Source of the DNA: Aphelocoma coerulescens
Taxonomy: Eukaryota; Chordata; Aves; Passeriformes; Corvidae
Reading direction: 5' to 3'
Assembly (NCBI RefSeq): GCF_041296385.1
Contig: NC_091014.1
Span: 21,551,578-21,615,577, forward strand
Length of the DNA stretch: 64,000 nt
The position numbers and the translations under genes were made by a program. Positions 12,301-23,790 of the stretch are shown piece after piece. How positions within the stretch are numbered: the first letter of the stretch is position 1; the number at the start of each line of letters is the position of its first letter. Below the pieces are notes generated by a model, which did no database searches, had not been told where the DNA came from, and worked only from the letters and a program-made list of their open reading frames with translations.

Positions 12301-13789
12301 TTGTGACTTTAGAAACACTTTGGAGTATAAGAGATACAGAGCTGTTACCCACCTGATAGTTCTGCACAAAAATATAACCTGTTGGTTTAAATGACAGTTT
12401 GTAAAAATGACATGAATCACTCAGACCTTTATTCTGCAGACAGGTCTGAGTGAATGGATACTTGTTCTTTTGAATAATAGCCAAGATTGTAATATATGTG
12501 GATAATTTTTTTTTTGTCTCTCAGAGCTAGATTTTCAGAAAGCAGGGATAAATACCTTTGAAAAACTCATTAACTTTAAGGGCCTTGCACCCAAAGTAAA
12601 TAGCTGATATTAAATATTCTAGAAAGGTTATCTCAGGTTTTCTTTTGTGAAAGAAGGCAGGAGACGCATTTCCTCTTCTGATGCAATATGGGGCTTGCTT
12701 CTGCGGCTGGACTTTTCTACTCTTCTGATGATACAAGTAGTAGGAAGTAGATTCTTCAGGAGCATCCTGTGTGCTCTGCTCTAGTGATCCATAATCCACA
12801 AAAAATCCTACCTGTTCCAGTGTGCAGATGTGGGCACGCAGAACATCATGCATACTAGCTTGCTTTGTTCTCAAGGCCCATTAGGTATTTTGTTTGCAAG
12901 CAAGCATTTAGTTAAGTGCGGACACAGGTTTTAGAGCTTTCTGGAGGAAGAAATCTGGTGCCTGTTCAGGACCTCCTTGCCTGCTCAGGTTCTGCCTGCA
13001 TGGACTGGGTCAGCCCTGGGCAGAGAAGAACGTGCGCCTGTGGAAGTACCACGCCAAGAGAGTGCAGGGTCTGCTGTGGTACAACCACAAGGGGCAGCTG
13101 CCAATATCAGGGATAAAGAAACACATATAAACCTTGGTCATTTTGGCTCCTTGTTCCTTGCCTCATCCTCAAGTCTAACCTTAGAGTACAAATGCTGCTA
13201 ACACATTGCACTAAATTTGAAGCAAAAAGTATTTCTCCCCCAAGCACGATTAAGCAAAATATTTGGGCAACTTGACCTGAGGTTTTTACCGAATGAATAA
13301 ATATCTGCTGAGAGAATATATTGAATCAGGGGATGGTATTGATCTTAGTATAACATGTTCAATTGTTACATATCATGCTTTTAAAAATTAGTTAGTAAAA
13401 AGAAATTTGAAATTGTTCTTATAAAAATGACAACAAATTACCACTGGCTGTTTGAAAAATGAGCTAGGAGAATGTGACAAAACATAGGGAATAACACTAA
13501 GCAGTGAGTGTCAAGCCAATGGAGAGGAATTTGACTGTGAGAAACAGTTGCTGAGCATGTAAATAAAATTATAGATGATTAGAGATGGAGTGAGAAAGAA
13601 AATAAATATACACAAAGACAGCATGAGTAGCTGCATGCTAGCATGCAGTCAAAATAATATGAATTTATCACACACATTTCAGACAAGCCATTCCTCAAAT
13701 GTCAGAAAAAAATAGGACTCTAATGAATGTAGAACACATATAGCCCACTTACTGCACTCAAACTGCAAAGATATCAGTCTAACATATGT
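9366..13789. other. Intergenic DNA, no gene recognised
   Basis: AT-rich sequence without a supported exon or named repeat. A GC-richer patch at about 12,940-13,110 has several overlapping open frames but no start, splice or homology support. An 18-bp perfect palindrome at 13,631-13,648 is listed separately. Confidence 0.5.
13631..13648. repeat. 18-bp perfect palindrome
   Basis: CTGCATGCTAGCATGCAG reads the same on both strands. No loop separates the arms. No function can be assigned. Confidence 0.85.
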
Positions 13790-14040
13790 CTTAAAACCCA
13801 AGGATAATAGAGATTCTACGCTTCCCTTGGCAATCTACATCAGTATTTGGGATCTTCCTGTTAAAAAATCCTCTCTGTGGTCTAGCTCAAATCTTCTTTG
13901 CAACAGCTTTCTACATTTTATTCTTTATTCTTATGACTTAGTAAACAATTTTTCTTCCTTCTTTAATTCTACTTTATACATACTGAAAGTTTTCAGTATA
14001 CATTAAAGACCTGCAATGATTTTCATGTTTCTTATAGGTT
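13790..14040 (-). mobile_element. Ancient CR1-type LINE fragment
   Basis: Diverged from but still aligning by eye to the CR1 3' region shared by turtles, crocodilians and birds: the block reading GACTCTACAACTTCCC-like, then a CTTCCTG...AAAAAATCCT-like block, then ACAATTTTTCTTCCTTCTTT. The order of blocks shows that it lies on the minus strand. High divergence implies an old insertion. Boundaries are approximate. Confidence 0.55.
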
Positions 14041-14559
14041 GTATTCCTTGGACTATTTTGATGCTTACAGATATTTTTTCTGGATAATTTTGTTCGAAAT
14101 GCAATGCCAAAACCTGGCCAGTTTTCCAGCTAGTGATTTACCAGAGGTGAATTGAAGAGAAACATTCCTTCAAATTCATGTCTTTACTTCACCATTTGAT
14201 ACTTTCAATTTTCTGTCTAACAATTCTGACACTTGCTCTGCTCAGCATATACTATATCCCCAAAAACATTTTCTACAGAACTTCTGTCTAGAATACCACA
14301 AGCATTTCATAAGAACCTGTGGCCTTCCATGCTTGACTGAAAGGCAGTGCAAACCAGAACCACATTCAAAGCTGAAGCCAGGATGCAAAACTGCCAAGAA
14401 AAGCATAACAGTGATCCTACCTCTGTTATGTCTTCTCAGTCAAAAACCTTCCTGGACTGAAGGCAATTGTATTTTAGAGCTACAAATGGACATTTCTACA
14501 CCTGTTTATCCATAAATCCATCACTTTTGGAACTCATTTGTCCTTGTAGTTTCCAAAGT

Positions 14560-16640
14560 ATTCTGTGACAATGCGACCCACAATTTACTTAATAATAATA
14601 TATGAAGTACTATATTAAGATTTTGTAATGTTTACATTGCTCCCTGATAATTTCTTTAAGGGCTTGATAGTTTTTATGCACTTACAAATAATTAATAACC
14701 ACTCCTTATTCATCTTATTCAAACCATTTACAATTTTATAGCTCTGTATCACACCCCTCTCTGTCTTCTCCAAGCATGGAAAGTCTTGACACTTTTTCTC
14801 CTCCCTTTTACAGAAGCTGCTGTTTTTCTCAGTGACTGTCCCTCCTTTCTAGTATTTTTTCAAAATTCTGTAACACCTCTGTTCAAAACACCTTATTAGA
14901 ATGGTATGAAGTGTTCAGAAGGAGGACCAGGATGAGTTGACAGTGATAAATGGGATTTTCTGTTTTGTTCTCCCTATACCTAGTAATTTCTAACATTCTC
15001 TTTATTGTTTTTTTCCCCACCTCCAGTGGTTTCAGATCTCTTTCTGAAAAATAATAGATGCCACAGTTTGAGACAGCTGTTATATATTTATAATTACAGT
15101 ATTTTTACCTGATGTGCATGGTATTATACTTGTCACAATTTTATTTGGTTGTTTTTACTGAACAGACCTTCAGTATTTTGCGATCTCTGTGGATTTCTTT
15201 GCTGTCACTTTTATGTTTGTCTAGCATGCATAGTACTTCATCATCTGAAAATTTTGTTCTTTCACAATTCCCTCCTTTTCTATATGGTTATGACTGTTTT
15301 ACACACCAAATATTCTAACTCAGTTCCTTAGGGGGATCTCCTCTCATAGTTTCTTCTCATTGTAAAATCTGATAATTTAACCTAATTATTATTTTTATAT
15401 CTTATGTATAACATTATAAGTTATTTAGGCACCTTTGATCAGAATTTATATGAAAAAAATATTAAACAGATGACAGGTATCTTATTTCCTTCAGAGATCT
15501 GTAACAGAGGGTAAAGCATAGCTCCCAAACAGAGGTTCTTCTGGTTGTCTGTCAGTACATTGCATTTATCTATGCATCTACTTCTATAATATTTAATTAA
15601 ATAGAAAGAAAACTGATTGAAAAGATAAATCAGATTTATGAGCCAGCAGTAACCAGAATTTCTCTTGGAGCCTGTTTTAAGCTTGGTGTCATATTTTTTA
15701 ATTGTCCAGACCACTGGCACTAAGAGGCTGATTTAAACCACAAGTTATATACTTCAGTACTACTGCTCAGCAATTTCATGTTTGAATTTCTTTACAACTC
15801 TGTATTGAGTCCTTGTTACTTAGGATGGTTAAGTGGTTTGTTGTAAACACCTCTTTGTTAATATTTGAATTGAGACAGTTTGTCAGACTAAGCACTCATA
15901 AAGAGGGGTGCTAAGAACTGACACAACCTTCTCTTCAATGAAGACTGATGCAAAGAGTTAGTTTAGCTTTTTCTGATATTGTGTATGTATGTAGAGTTCT
16001 GCTTGCGATCACAAATCTGTTGCACTAATTGTCTGGTGAGCTGCTTCTTTTCAATGTGGTTAAAACATCTGTGAATATTTATCTAGGGCTTCAGAATAGT
16101 GTTTTTGGACTTGGTCTGTGATTTTACCTTTAGCGTCATAGAGATTCTTCATCTGGGTTTTTCCCCCCTCTTTTGGACATGACAACATTTTTTTAAAAAG
16201 CTATTTCTGTATTTTAGTATCTTTCCTCATAGTGTAATCACAGCAACACTATTTTGGTTTTAAATGCTTTTAACACTTTTGATGTCTTCCTAGTAGAGGG
16301 TATGCATTGACACTTGGCCTATAGCATTACATTTTTAAAGTCTCCAATCCAAAGTAAATTTTTTTAAACTTCTTCTTTCAAATTTTTCTTCTCTTCCAAA
16401 AATTTGAATTTTACTGTTGAAGAAGTCTTGTCTTATTTTCTCCATAGCCTTTACAATCTCAGGATGGGCTATTCACTCCTGATTGCCGGAAATCTTAACA
16501 GCATGACAGCAGATAATTGAAGCCTGTCATTATTACAATTTTTGACCTCAGTAATTTCTCCAGCAGTTTGTGATAATTGTTACTATTCTGGTAATATGAT
16601 AGACTGCATTCTAATATTACACTTCTTTTTATGAATATAA
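14560..16640 (-). mobile_element. Ancient CR1/L3-type LINE, about 2 kb, minus strand
   Basis: A series of blocks in the order expected for a minus-strand amniote CR1/L3-like element can be followed by eye. They include CCTAGTAATTTCTAACATTC near 14,980, a GATGTGCATGGTATTATACTT block near 15,112, TCATCTGAAAATTTTG near 15,240, CCTTAGGGGGATCTCC near 15,325, GGCTGATTTAAACCAC near 15,726, GCAATTTCATGTTTGAATTTC near 15,770 and GAAGACTGATGCAAAGAG near 15,940. Later blocks near 16,200-16,350 also fit. The copy is highly diverged and no reading frame survives. It is unusually long for a CR1 relic in a bird genome. Exact ends need a repeat-masking run. Confidence 0.6.
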
Positions 16641-16787
16641 TTCACAGAAATTCATGTACACACATACTCTGTAGCATCCTTACCTAATTCCCCAGCATTA
16701 TTTTTTTAATTACTAATGCCTGCATGCCACCCACACAGTGTCTATTCTTACCTGAGAGCAGGATTTCATATTTCCAAGCTTGTAATA

Positions 16788-17104
16788 TGTCTTGTGTCAA
16801 GAGGATGGAGCCAGGCTCTTCTCAATGGTGCCAAGCAACAGAAGAAGAGGCAACAGGCAGAAACTGATGCACAGGAAGCTCCAGCTGAACATGAGGAATA
16901 ACTTCTTTACTGTGTGGGTGATCAACCACTGGAACAGGTTGCCCAGAAAGGTTGTGGAGTCTCCCTCACTGGAGATATTCAAGAACCATCTGGACACAAT
17001 CCGGTGCCATGTGTTCTGGGATGAGCTGCTCGACCAGGGAGGTTGGACCAGACGAATCACTGTGGTCCCCTCCAGCATGACCCATTCTGTGATTCTGTGG
17101 TCCT
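16788..17104 (+). mobile_element. CR1 LINE 3' end, + strand, with residual ORF2 C-terminus
   Basis: This copy runs in the opposite direction to its neighbours and ends in the CR1 terminal motif (ATTCTGTGATTCTGTGG). A frame still open across it encodes recognisable C-terminal CR1 reverse-transcriptase protein, for example FFTVWVINHWNRLPRKVVES followed by SPSLEIFKNHLD, which are hallmark CR1 residues. It is strongly 5'-truncated (about 315 bp). It is clearly less diverged than the old CR1 sequence on both sides, so it appears to be a later insertion among them. Confidence 0.88.
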
Positions 17105-17189
17105 TTCTGTGGACTGCTCTGTGACTTCATCAAAATAATTTTCAATTCTCATGCTTGTCTTCTGTATGCTTGCAGGTCCTTGAATTTGA

Positions 17190-17690
17190 AATCATCTATA
17201 AATAGAACAAATACACCTAGTTATGTATAAACATATTTAATTGTATTCAACCAGGATAGAGCCTTAAAATACTTTTCTAGTTTGATAGTAAACCATTGAT
17301 AAATTTTCTTTACACATGGTTTTCCAATTACATTAGCTTGCCTATGAATGAGAATCCCACATAAGAAAACATCAAAAGCCTTCCTCAAATCCTGCTAGAT
17401 TCTACTTTTTGGTTTCTTGAGGCCTATTACTCATTAAGAAGGAAATTAGGTGACCTCCTAAGATTTGTACTTGGCAGATATAAGTTGGCTTTTACATATC
17501 CCCTTTATCTTCTAAATGCTTTTAATAGTGTCTTTCAGTATGTGCTTCATTATCTGGAGGGACCAAAGGTAAACTGTCAGGTTTTTTAAATCCTTCTCTT
17601 GTGTTCCTCCTCATTTTAAAAATATAGTGAGTTTACCCTATTCCAATGCTTTTATAAGACCAAATGAGTTAACATCAATGATGAATTAAC
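17190..17690 (-). mobile_element. Ancient CR1-type LINE fragment
   Basis: Blocks such as AAACCATTGATAAATTTTCT, GGTTTTCCAATTACATTAGC, AACATCAAAAGCCTTCCTCAA and TGCTTCATTATCTGGAGGGA follow the order of a minus-strand amniote CR1 internal region. The copy is very diverged. It comes from a different part of the element than 14,560-16,640, so it is a separate insertion rather than its continuation. Ends are approximate. Confidence 0.55.
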
Positions 17691-19838
17691 CAAGTCCAAC
17701 TACTCTTTTGCTGCGCAATAGCCCAGGGCTACTACAGTCCTCTATGGGCTGTAGCCTATTCCTTTGTACATAACAAACTGAACTCACTGGCTGTCTGGGA
17801 CTAAGTCTGTGCTACATACTCTATGTGACAGCAAAAATTGTAAGACAAAAATGTTTACCAGACTAGTGATAAGACCAAATTTGCAAGATTTTCAGAACTG
17901 TTTTCTAATGTCTATACTGCTTAATACTATATAATTAGTAACTGTGCAGTAGTTCAAGGAGATGTGTTATAAGCAAAGTAAATGACAGAATTAATTCACC
18001 TGAGAGGCAGCTGGCATGGTGCTTGGACAATATATTGTGAGTGGCCAATTAAATATCACATAGTAAGTTAGCTTGAAGGAAATAACAGAAAAGTGTGCCA
18101 AGCTGATGAATGAAAAATGATGATTTGCTCACCAGCTTTGTCTTTAACACATTAAAAAATACAATTAGTAGAAGCTGTGGGATAAGAACAGTTTTAACAA
18201 GAGTCATGATTGACAAAATATCCTGTGCCAAAATATCCTCTGCCAACCTCAGTTCAGTTCAGATTCATTAGCAAAAATTTCATTCACTCAAGTACTGTCA
18301 AAATGTGGAAGAGAGACCCAGTAGGTCAGCATCAGAGCAGATTGGTCCTGCTCATTACAGGGATTGATTCTCTGTTTGAGGTTTGATTCCTTGGCACTAT
18401 TTGTCATTGCCATCCACATTCAACTTGAATGGAGATTGCTGAAATAGTTACTGATACCGATATAATTGCTCTCTTTTATTGCTGAATACTATTTATGGAA
18501 GTATACTGAATAATATACTGAATATTATTTATGTAATCACTTACTAATCTTCTGATTCCCGATCTTTTAGTGCATATCTCTCTTAAGCATTCATGGATTT
18601 TGAACATTGAAATAGGAGCAGCCTTGTTTCACAATCTTGTCTGTCACAGTTGCTGCACAGTTTCTTTTACCCAGAATTGTGTTGTGCTTTGTATCTCCCA
18701 ATTTGTACCTTTAATTAATTGTATTGTGCTTTGTCCTTCCCATTTGTACCTTTACTTTATTGCCACTGACTTCATTTTGATGAATGTGTCCTTTATTTTG
18801 GACTTATAGTCCAAATTAGGCATGTCATGTTTTGCCATCCAAGAAGCAAATCTAATTTGCAGTGCAAATGCAAGCTGCATTTAGCTTTAATGTAGTGACA
18901 ATCAACAGTCTATCTATCTCTTTTTGCTTTTCTACAGGTTTTGCCTCCCTTCCTAAGGAAGCAAAATTTGCTCTGTTGCACATTCTGTCAGTGTAAGTCT
19001 TGCAATGAGCTTTGGAACCTTCTTGAAAATTTCAACTGATTTTGACAGTGCTCAAGGTCTCAGTGTTACAACATTCCCACAAGCTGACTAGAGCCAGGCA
19101 GAGTGTAGAAACCCAATCAGTCTCCCACTGAGGGCAGAGCAGCACCACAGTTCATTTATATGGATATTCTCTGCCTTAGACAATGTAGACTAGCTCATTA
19201 GCTGTCTATCACAAGTTTTTTTTAGGCCATGAACTTTTCATTTTTCTTCCAGTTCATTCTGTGATTTATCAACTGCAGTCCTTCTTTATATGAAACAGTA
19301 ATTTTATGCTGATTGGGTTAATTGTATGTTGCATTTTCACAAATACTTGTTCTTGGTACTTTTGACAGTATTATTTCTGGAATTCAGCTATCTTATTTCT
19401 TTTGTTTTCATGGCTTGTCCTCAGACATCTCCAAATATTTGTCTTTGTTCCTTGATGCTGAGTAATATCTTGCAAGTTTTCTGCTGAAATCATAATATCT
19501 CAAACAAAATTTGAAAGGTTCAGATTGCCCTGCAATATAGGACTTGATTTACATACAGACACATGTATAAAAAAGCTTACAAAAGTAGTTGTTTCCTTTT
19601 GAATAGAAATGTTCTTATTTCTGGATTTTCTAAGCACTGTTGCTCTGATTAGACCCAGGACCTGGATGCTTATGTGAGGCTTATGTTTATGCTTCCTTGT
19701 TTTTACTACAAAACCTAGGAAAATGGTCAGCAAACAGGAGATAATCACATTACAAGTCATAAAATCCCACAAAACCTGTCTTAATGAATTGTACTGCTTG
19801 GTTTTTTTCTTTCTTGACTTCCTACTTCTTCCTCCCCC
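17691..19838. other. Intergenic DNA, no gene recognised
   Basis: AT-rich, with T-rich stretches from 18,900 to 19,500 that may include further decayed LINE sequence, though I cannot place it in a family. No supported coding exon. The last six bases (19,833-19,838, TCCCCC) are the left target-site duplication of the LTR that follows. Confidence 0.45.
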
Positions 19839-20386
19839 TATAGTGGCCGAGTTGGGGTCTGTGGCTCAGACCCAGGAAGCCGTGACCGCTCCAGAGAGAG
19901 TGTCCCGCAAGGGACAGTCTTCCAGAGGTCTGCGGCAATCCCTCGGCCGCCGGGGTGCCTCCGCAGAAAGGTGCCTGTCTCAGCAGGCTGTCAGCTCTTC
20001 AGTGATTCAGGGAGGGTGACTTCAGCTCTTGTTCTGGGAGGCAAACCCCAGGCTGGACCGGGAGCAGAGAGACGAGAGGCTCGTATGGCAGTTCCGCATG
20101 AGGCAGCTTTATTAGCCTGCACCGTTGCAAAGGGGAGGCTAGGGATGAGTTCTCCGACTCAAAGGGTCGGAGGGCTAGATCTTATAGGGATACAAGGGTG
20201 GGTGTGAGAAGGTAGAGGCCAATAGGTTACAAGGAATCTACATAGGGTCTTCCAGAGGATCACGGTTCTTGTTTTCTCTCACCCTCACCAAAAATTGTTG
20301 CTTTTCCAAGGGGATTCTGCTGGGACGTTATGCAATCTCCTTATCAGCAGGCCTCCCTCCAGGGCAGGGGCTGGGCATACCCCACA
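19839..20386 (-). mobile_element. Solo LTR, ERVK/alpharetrovirus-like, minus strand
   Basis: A 548-bp GC-richer block bounded by a 6-bp direct repeat, TCCCCC, at 19,833-19,838 and 20,387-20,392. Six-base duplications are usual for ERVK and alpharetroviral integration. Read on the minus strand it begins TGTGGGGTATGCCC, has a TATA-like CTATAAG (20,181-20,187) and an AATAAA signal (20,108-20,113) about 70 bases later, so R is very short. The other end is ACTATA rather than the usual CA. No internal retroviral sequence adjoins it. The repeated hexamer is of low complexity, which slightly weakens the duplication evidence. CpG content is higher than in surrounding DNA, which suggests a relatively young insertion. 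Confidence 0.75.
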
Positions 20387-20392
20387 TCCCCC

Positions 20393-20850
20393 TTTCTGCT
20401 ATGCTTCTTGCTGTCAGTCTTGCCTGCATTACTTTTAAGCTACTGCACCTTACTTCATCCTTTCATTCTGAATCTTTCCCGTGCCATGTCTCTCCCCTCT
20501 TCTCATGAATCTGTCATTCTCCCTTTCCTTGCCTAAGCCTCCTTCCAGATATTTTTGTCTCACTCTATTTGTCTTACTTACTTCTCTCACTCTACCGCTT
20601 CCCATCCCCTCCCATGCTATATCCAACTGCACACAGATGTACACCACATATGTATCTACACACAGAGAATCACAAGTCCTTGTCACTTTTCTGCAGGACT
20701 TTCCTCTCACCAGCACATTTTGAGCTAAGTTTAAGAATATGGTCCTTTATATTTTCCTCTGAAAGAATTAGAAATTCTTACATCTTCTCTTTATGCCCCT
20801 CTCTTCTGTCTGCAACAGATCCTTTGCCACCATCTACATAAGAAAGAGAC
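20393..20850 (+). repeat. Pyrimidine-rich low-complexity tract
   Basis: About 450 bases with a strong excess of C and T on the + strand, interrupted by a more mixed part near 20,630-20,700. Open frames here on both strands are artefacts of the composition. It directly follows the LTR. No gene or repeat family recognised. Confidence 0.6.
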
Positions 20851-22950
20851 AGCTGGCAACACTTTAAACTTCACTAGATTCATAATTAGGAATAGATTTT
20901 AAATACATTATTTGCTACAGAACATGATCACCTTGTGAATCAGCATGCTAGACCAGGTCTGCATTTGGCCTCAAATTGCTAATCCAGATGCATTATCCTC
21001 CATTTCCTAGTGCACATCACAAAGCCTTAGAATATATATGCCTCAATTAAATAATTTCTGAAAGCATGAAGCTCATTTTGTTGCATATCTGTATGTGTTT
21101 ATATTAATCAGATTAATCAGTGATGAGAACATGAATTAAATTAACTTTATGTTCACTCTACAGGAAGAGTGTACAGGAAAATTCACTGGACTGGAAGAAA
21201 ACTGAATGCGGTAAGAAGATGCAAATTCATTATATAATACTGTAAGCAAGTGCTTCATTTTTTCCTAATATATTTTACTAGATTCATTCTTTTGTTAGGG
21301 AAACTATCTGTTCTGTGAGAAGCATACTTTTTTTTTACCCAACCAGGCAGATAAGCAAAAAGGCGAGAATATTTACACAGAATACTGCCTTTCTTAAAGA
21401 AAGGTATGCAAGACAAACTATTTTAAAGTGGCAAGTCATGCTGTACTTGTCAGCGATCCATGAGGAGGAAACAAGAATACTTGAACTTCTGGGCTAGTTG
21501 GAGTTCCCAACAGCACAAGTGTCCAAGTCTCACTCAAAATACCCTAACTATGTCATCAATTCAGTTAGACTTTGTCTTCCCTGTTCCTTGCAGGAGAGGG
21601 TTATTGACCACACAGATCTGATGACGCAAAATGTCTTCTTGGGGCATTACAATGGTCACTGCTTGCCACCTCAGTTGTTCCCAGCTGCACAGACTTTTTC
21701 TCAAGAAGAGGATTTGCTCCGTATGCTCTCTAACTCTCCTGCCAGAACCCACTGCCAGAAGGTGCAGCACTGAAATGGGTAGGCTGTATTCCAGCCCACA
21801 AGCAGCCTTGCTGATGACTGAACCACCAGCTCATACTTTCCACAGAACTGCTGTAATTACAAGCTAAATACTTTTAGGCCAGAAAATCTGTCCTGCCTCT
21901 GTGTGAACTGTGCAACCATGAATCACAGCTGAAGGGTGTAAAGGGAAAACAACAGAATAGGTTGAATCCACGATCAAATGATGACAAGGACCTCCCGGGG
22001 AGAGATGCAATGCAAATTGTTCCCTTTGCTAAACTTTATAGTCGTGCACCAGAAAGCACAGAAGGGAATTAGACCTCATGAGAAGTCTAATTAATTATGA
22101 GTTTTAATAACTTTGTAAATAAATGAATTATGGGTAAGACAATACATATAGCAGTTTATTTCTATCCCAAAAGGGTAATGAAGCTTTATGTTAATTGGTG
22201 AACAGAGCATGAAGATGCAGCTGCTTGTTGGATTGGAATACATATTGACTAAGATTCAGAATTATTCTAGCTCAGGGATTTTCTGTAAGATACTGTCAAG
22301 GCTAAGGTATAAGAATAGTGTAAACATTGCAATTATGCAAATGTGGGTTTGATGCAAATATAACTGAATTTAATTTCAAGATTTCACCAAAAACATAAAG
22401 CATGTAAGTATACACAGTTTAAATATTGTAAACAAGTTGCATTGGATTATAAAATCTCACCAGGATAACCAGCTCACATAATTCCATTTGTAGTACATAG
22501 AAAGCTTTTAATGCACTTTTTCGAGGTGACTGATACAGGAAAAGGCAACATAGAATTGTCTGAGTGATCCCACCTTCATCTGAAAGTCAACACGTCTGTG
22601 GTCTAAAGACTAGTTTATTCATTTCCCATTTATGAATCTTTGGATATAAATAAATAAACAGCATTAATCATAAAACAGCATAAATAAATCACAATCAGAA
22701 CTCAATATTGTTTTTCCCCTTCCTCAAGTTAAGATTACTCTCAATAGAATCAGGCTGCTTTTGCTATTTTCTCAATAGTCTCCCAGCTCTTGAATTCCTG
22801 ATTTAACTGTGCCTTGTGCTTAACAAAAGGGGTCTCTAACTTGTAGTTTAGGAATTTGAAATCAAGGTATTCTGCTTCCTTGGCAAGTGTTCTACCCCTT
22901 TGGCCATCAGAGTCAGAGACTCTAACAAAGGAATCTTAATGTGCCTCAAT
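20851..22950. other. Intergenic DNA, no gene recognised
   Basis: Several open frames near 21,300-21,870 lack any recognisable domain or consistent splice structure. The rest is AT-rich with nothing identifiable. Confidence 0.5.
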
Positions 22951-23790
22951 TATAGAATCATAGAATATGCTGAGTTGGAAGGGACCCATCAGGTTGACTG
23001 ATAAGTCCAAATCCTGGCCCTGCACAGGACACCCTAGGAATCACACCATCTGCCTGAAAGCAGACGCTTCTTGAACTCTGTCAGTCTTGATGCTGTGACC
23101 ACTTCCCTAGGGAGCCTGTTCCAGTGCCCAATCTCCCCCTTGGTGAAAAACTTTCCTGATATCCAACCTAAATCTCCTCCAACTCAGCTTCATGCCATTG
23201 TCTCAATCCTGTTTACTACTCACAAGAGTGAAGAAATCAGTGTCTGTACCTCTGCTTCCCCTTGTGAAGTTGTTGAAGATCACAATGAAGACTCCCCTGA
23301 GTCTCCTCCAGGCTGAACAGACCAAGAGATCTCAGCAGCTCCTCATGGCTTCCCCTTCAGACCCTTCATCATCCTCGTGGCCCCCCCTTTGGATGCTCTC
23401 TGATTACTCAGCACCTTTTTTAAAATGTGGTGCCCAAAACTGCCCCCAGCATTCCAGGTGAGGCCGCCCCAGTGAGAGCAGAGTGGGACAATCCCCTCCC
23501 TTGCCCAGCTGGCAATTCTGTGTCTGATGCACCCCAGGACACAGCTAGCCCTCCTGGCTGCCAGGGCACAACTGATTCATTCAACTTGCCATGGACCAGG
23601 ACCCCCAGGTCTCTTCTGCAGTGCTGCTCTCCAGTCTCCTGTTCCCCAGCCTACACACACACAGTCAGACCTGCCCTGTCTCAGGTGCAGATTCCATCAC
23701 TTGTGCTTGTTAAACTTCATACAGTTGGTGATTGTCCATCTCTCTAATTTGTTGAGGTCCTTCTGCAGGGTCTATCTGCCCTTGAAGGAG
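22951..23790 (-). mobile_element. CR1 LINE, 3' part
   Basis: The left end shows the reversed CR1 terminus (ATAGAATCATAGAATATG) followed by GAGTTGGAAGGGACCCATCAGG. It then continues through CTGTTCCAGTGCCCAATC, TCTCCTCCAGGCTGAACAGACC and the GTTGAGGTCCTTCTGCAGGG block before ending near 23,790. It is therefore a minus-strand, 5'-truncated copy of about 840 bp. It is closer to a young CR1 consensus than the 13.8-17.7 kb relics but has disrupted frames. Confidence 0.9.

Noticed and set aside
12940..13200. GC-richer patch with three overlapping open frames, one cysteine-rich
   Set aside because: No frame has a start context, splice structure or recognised homology; overlap of three frames argues for composition effects.
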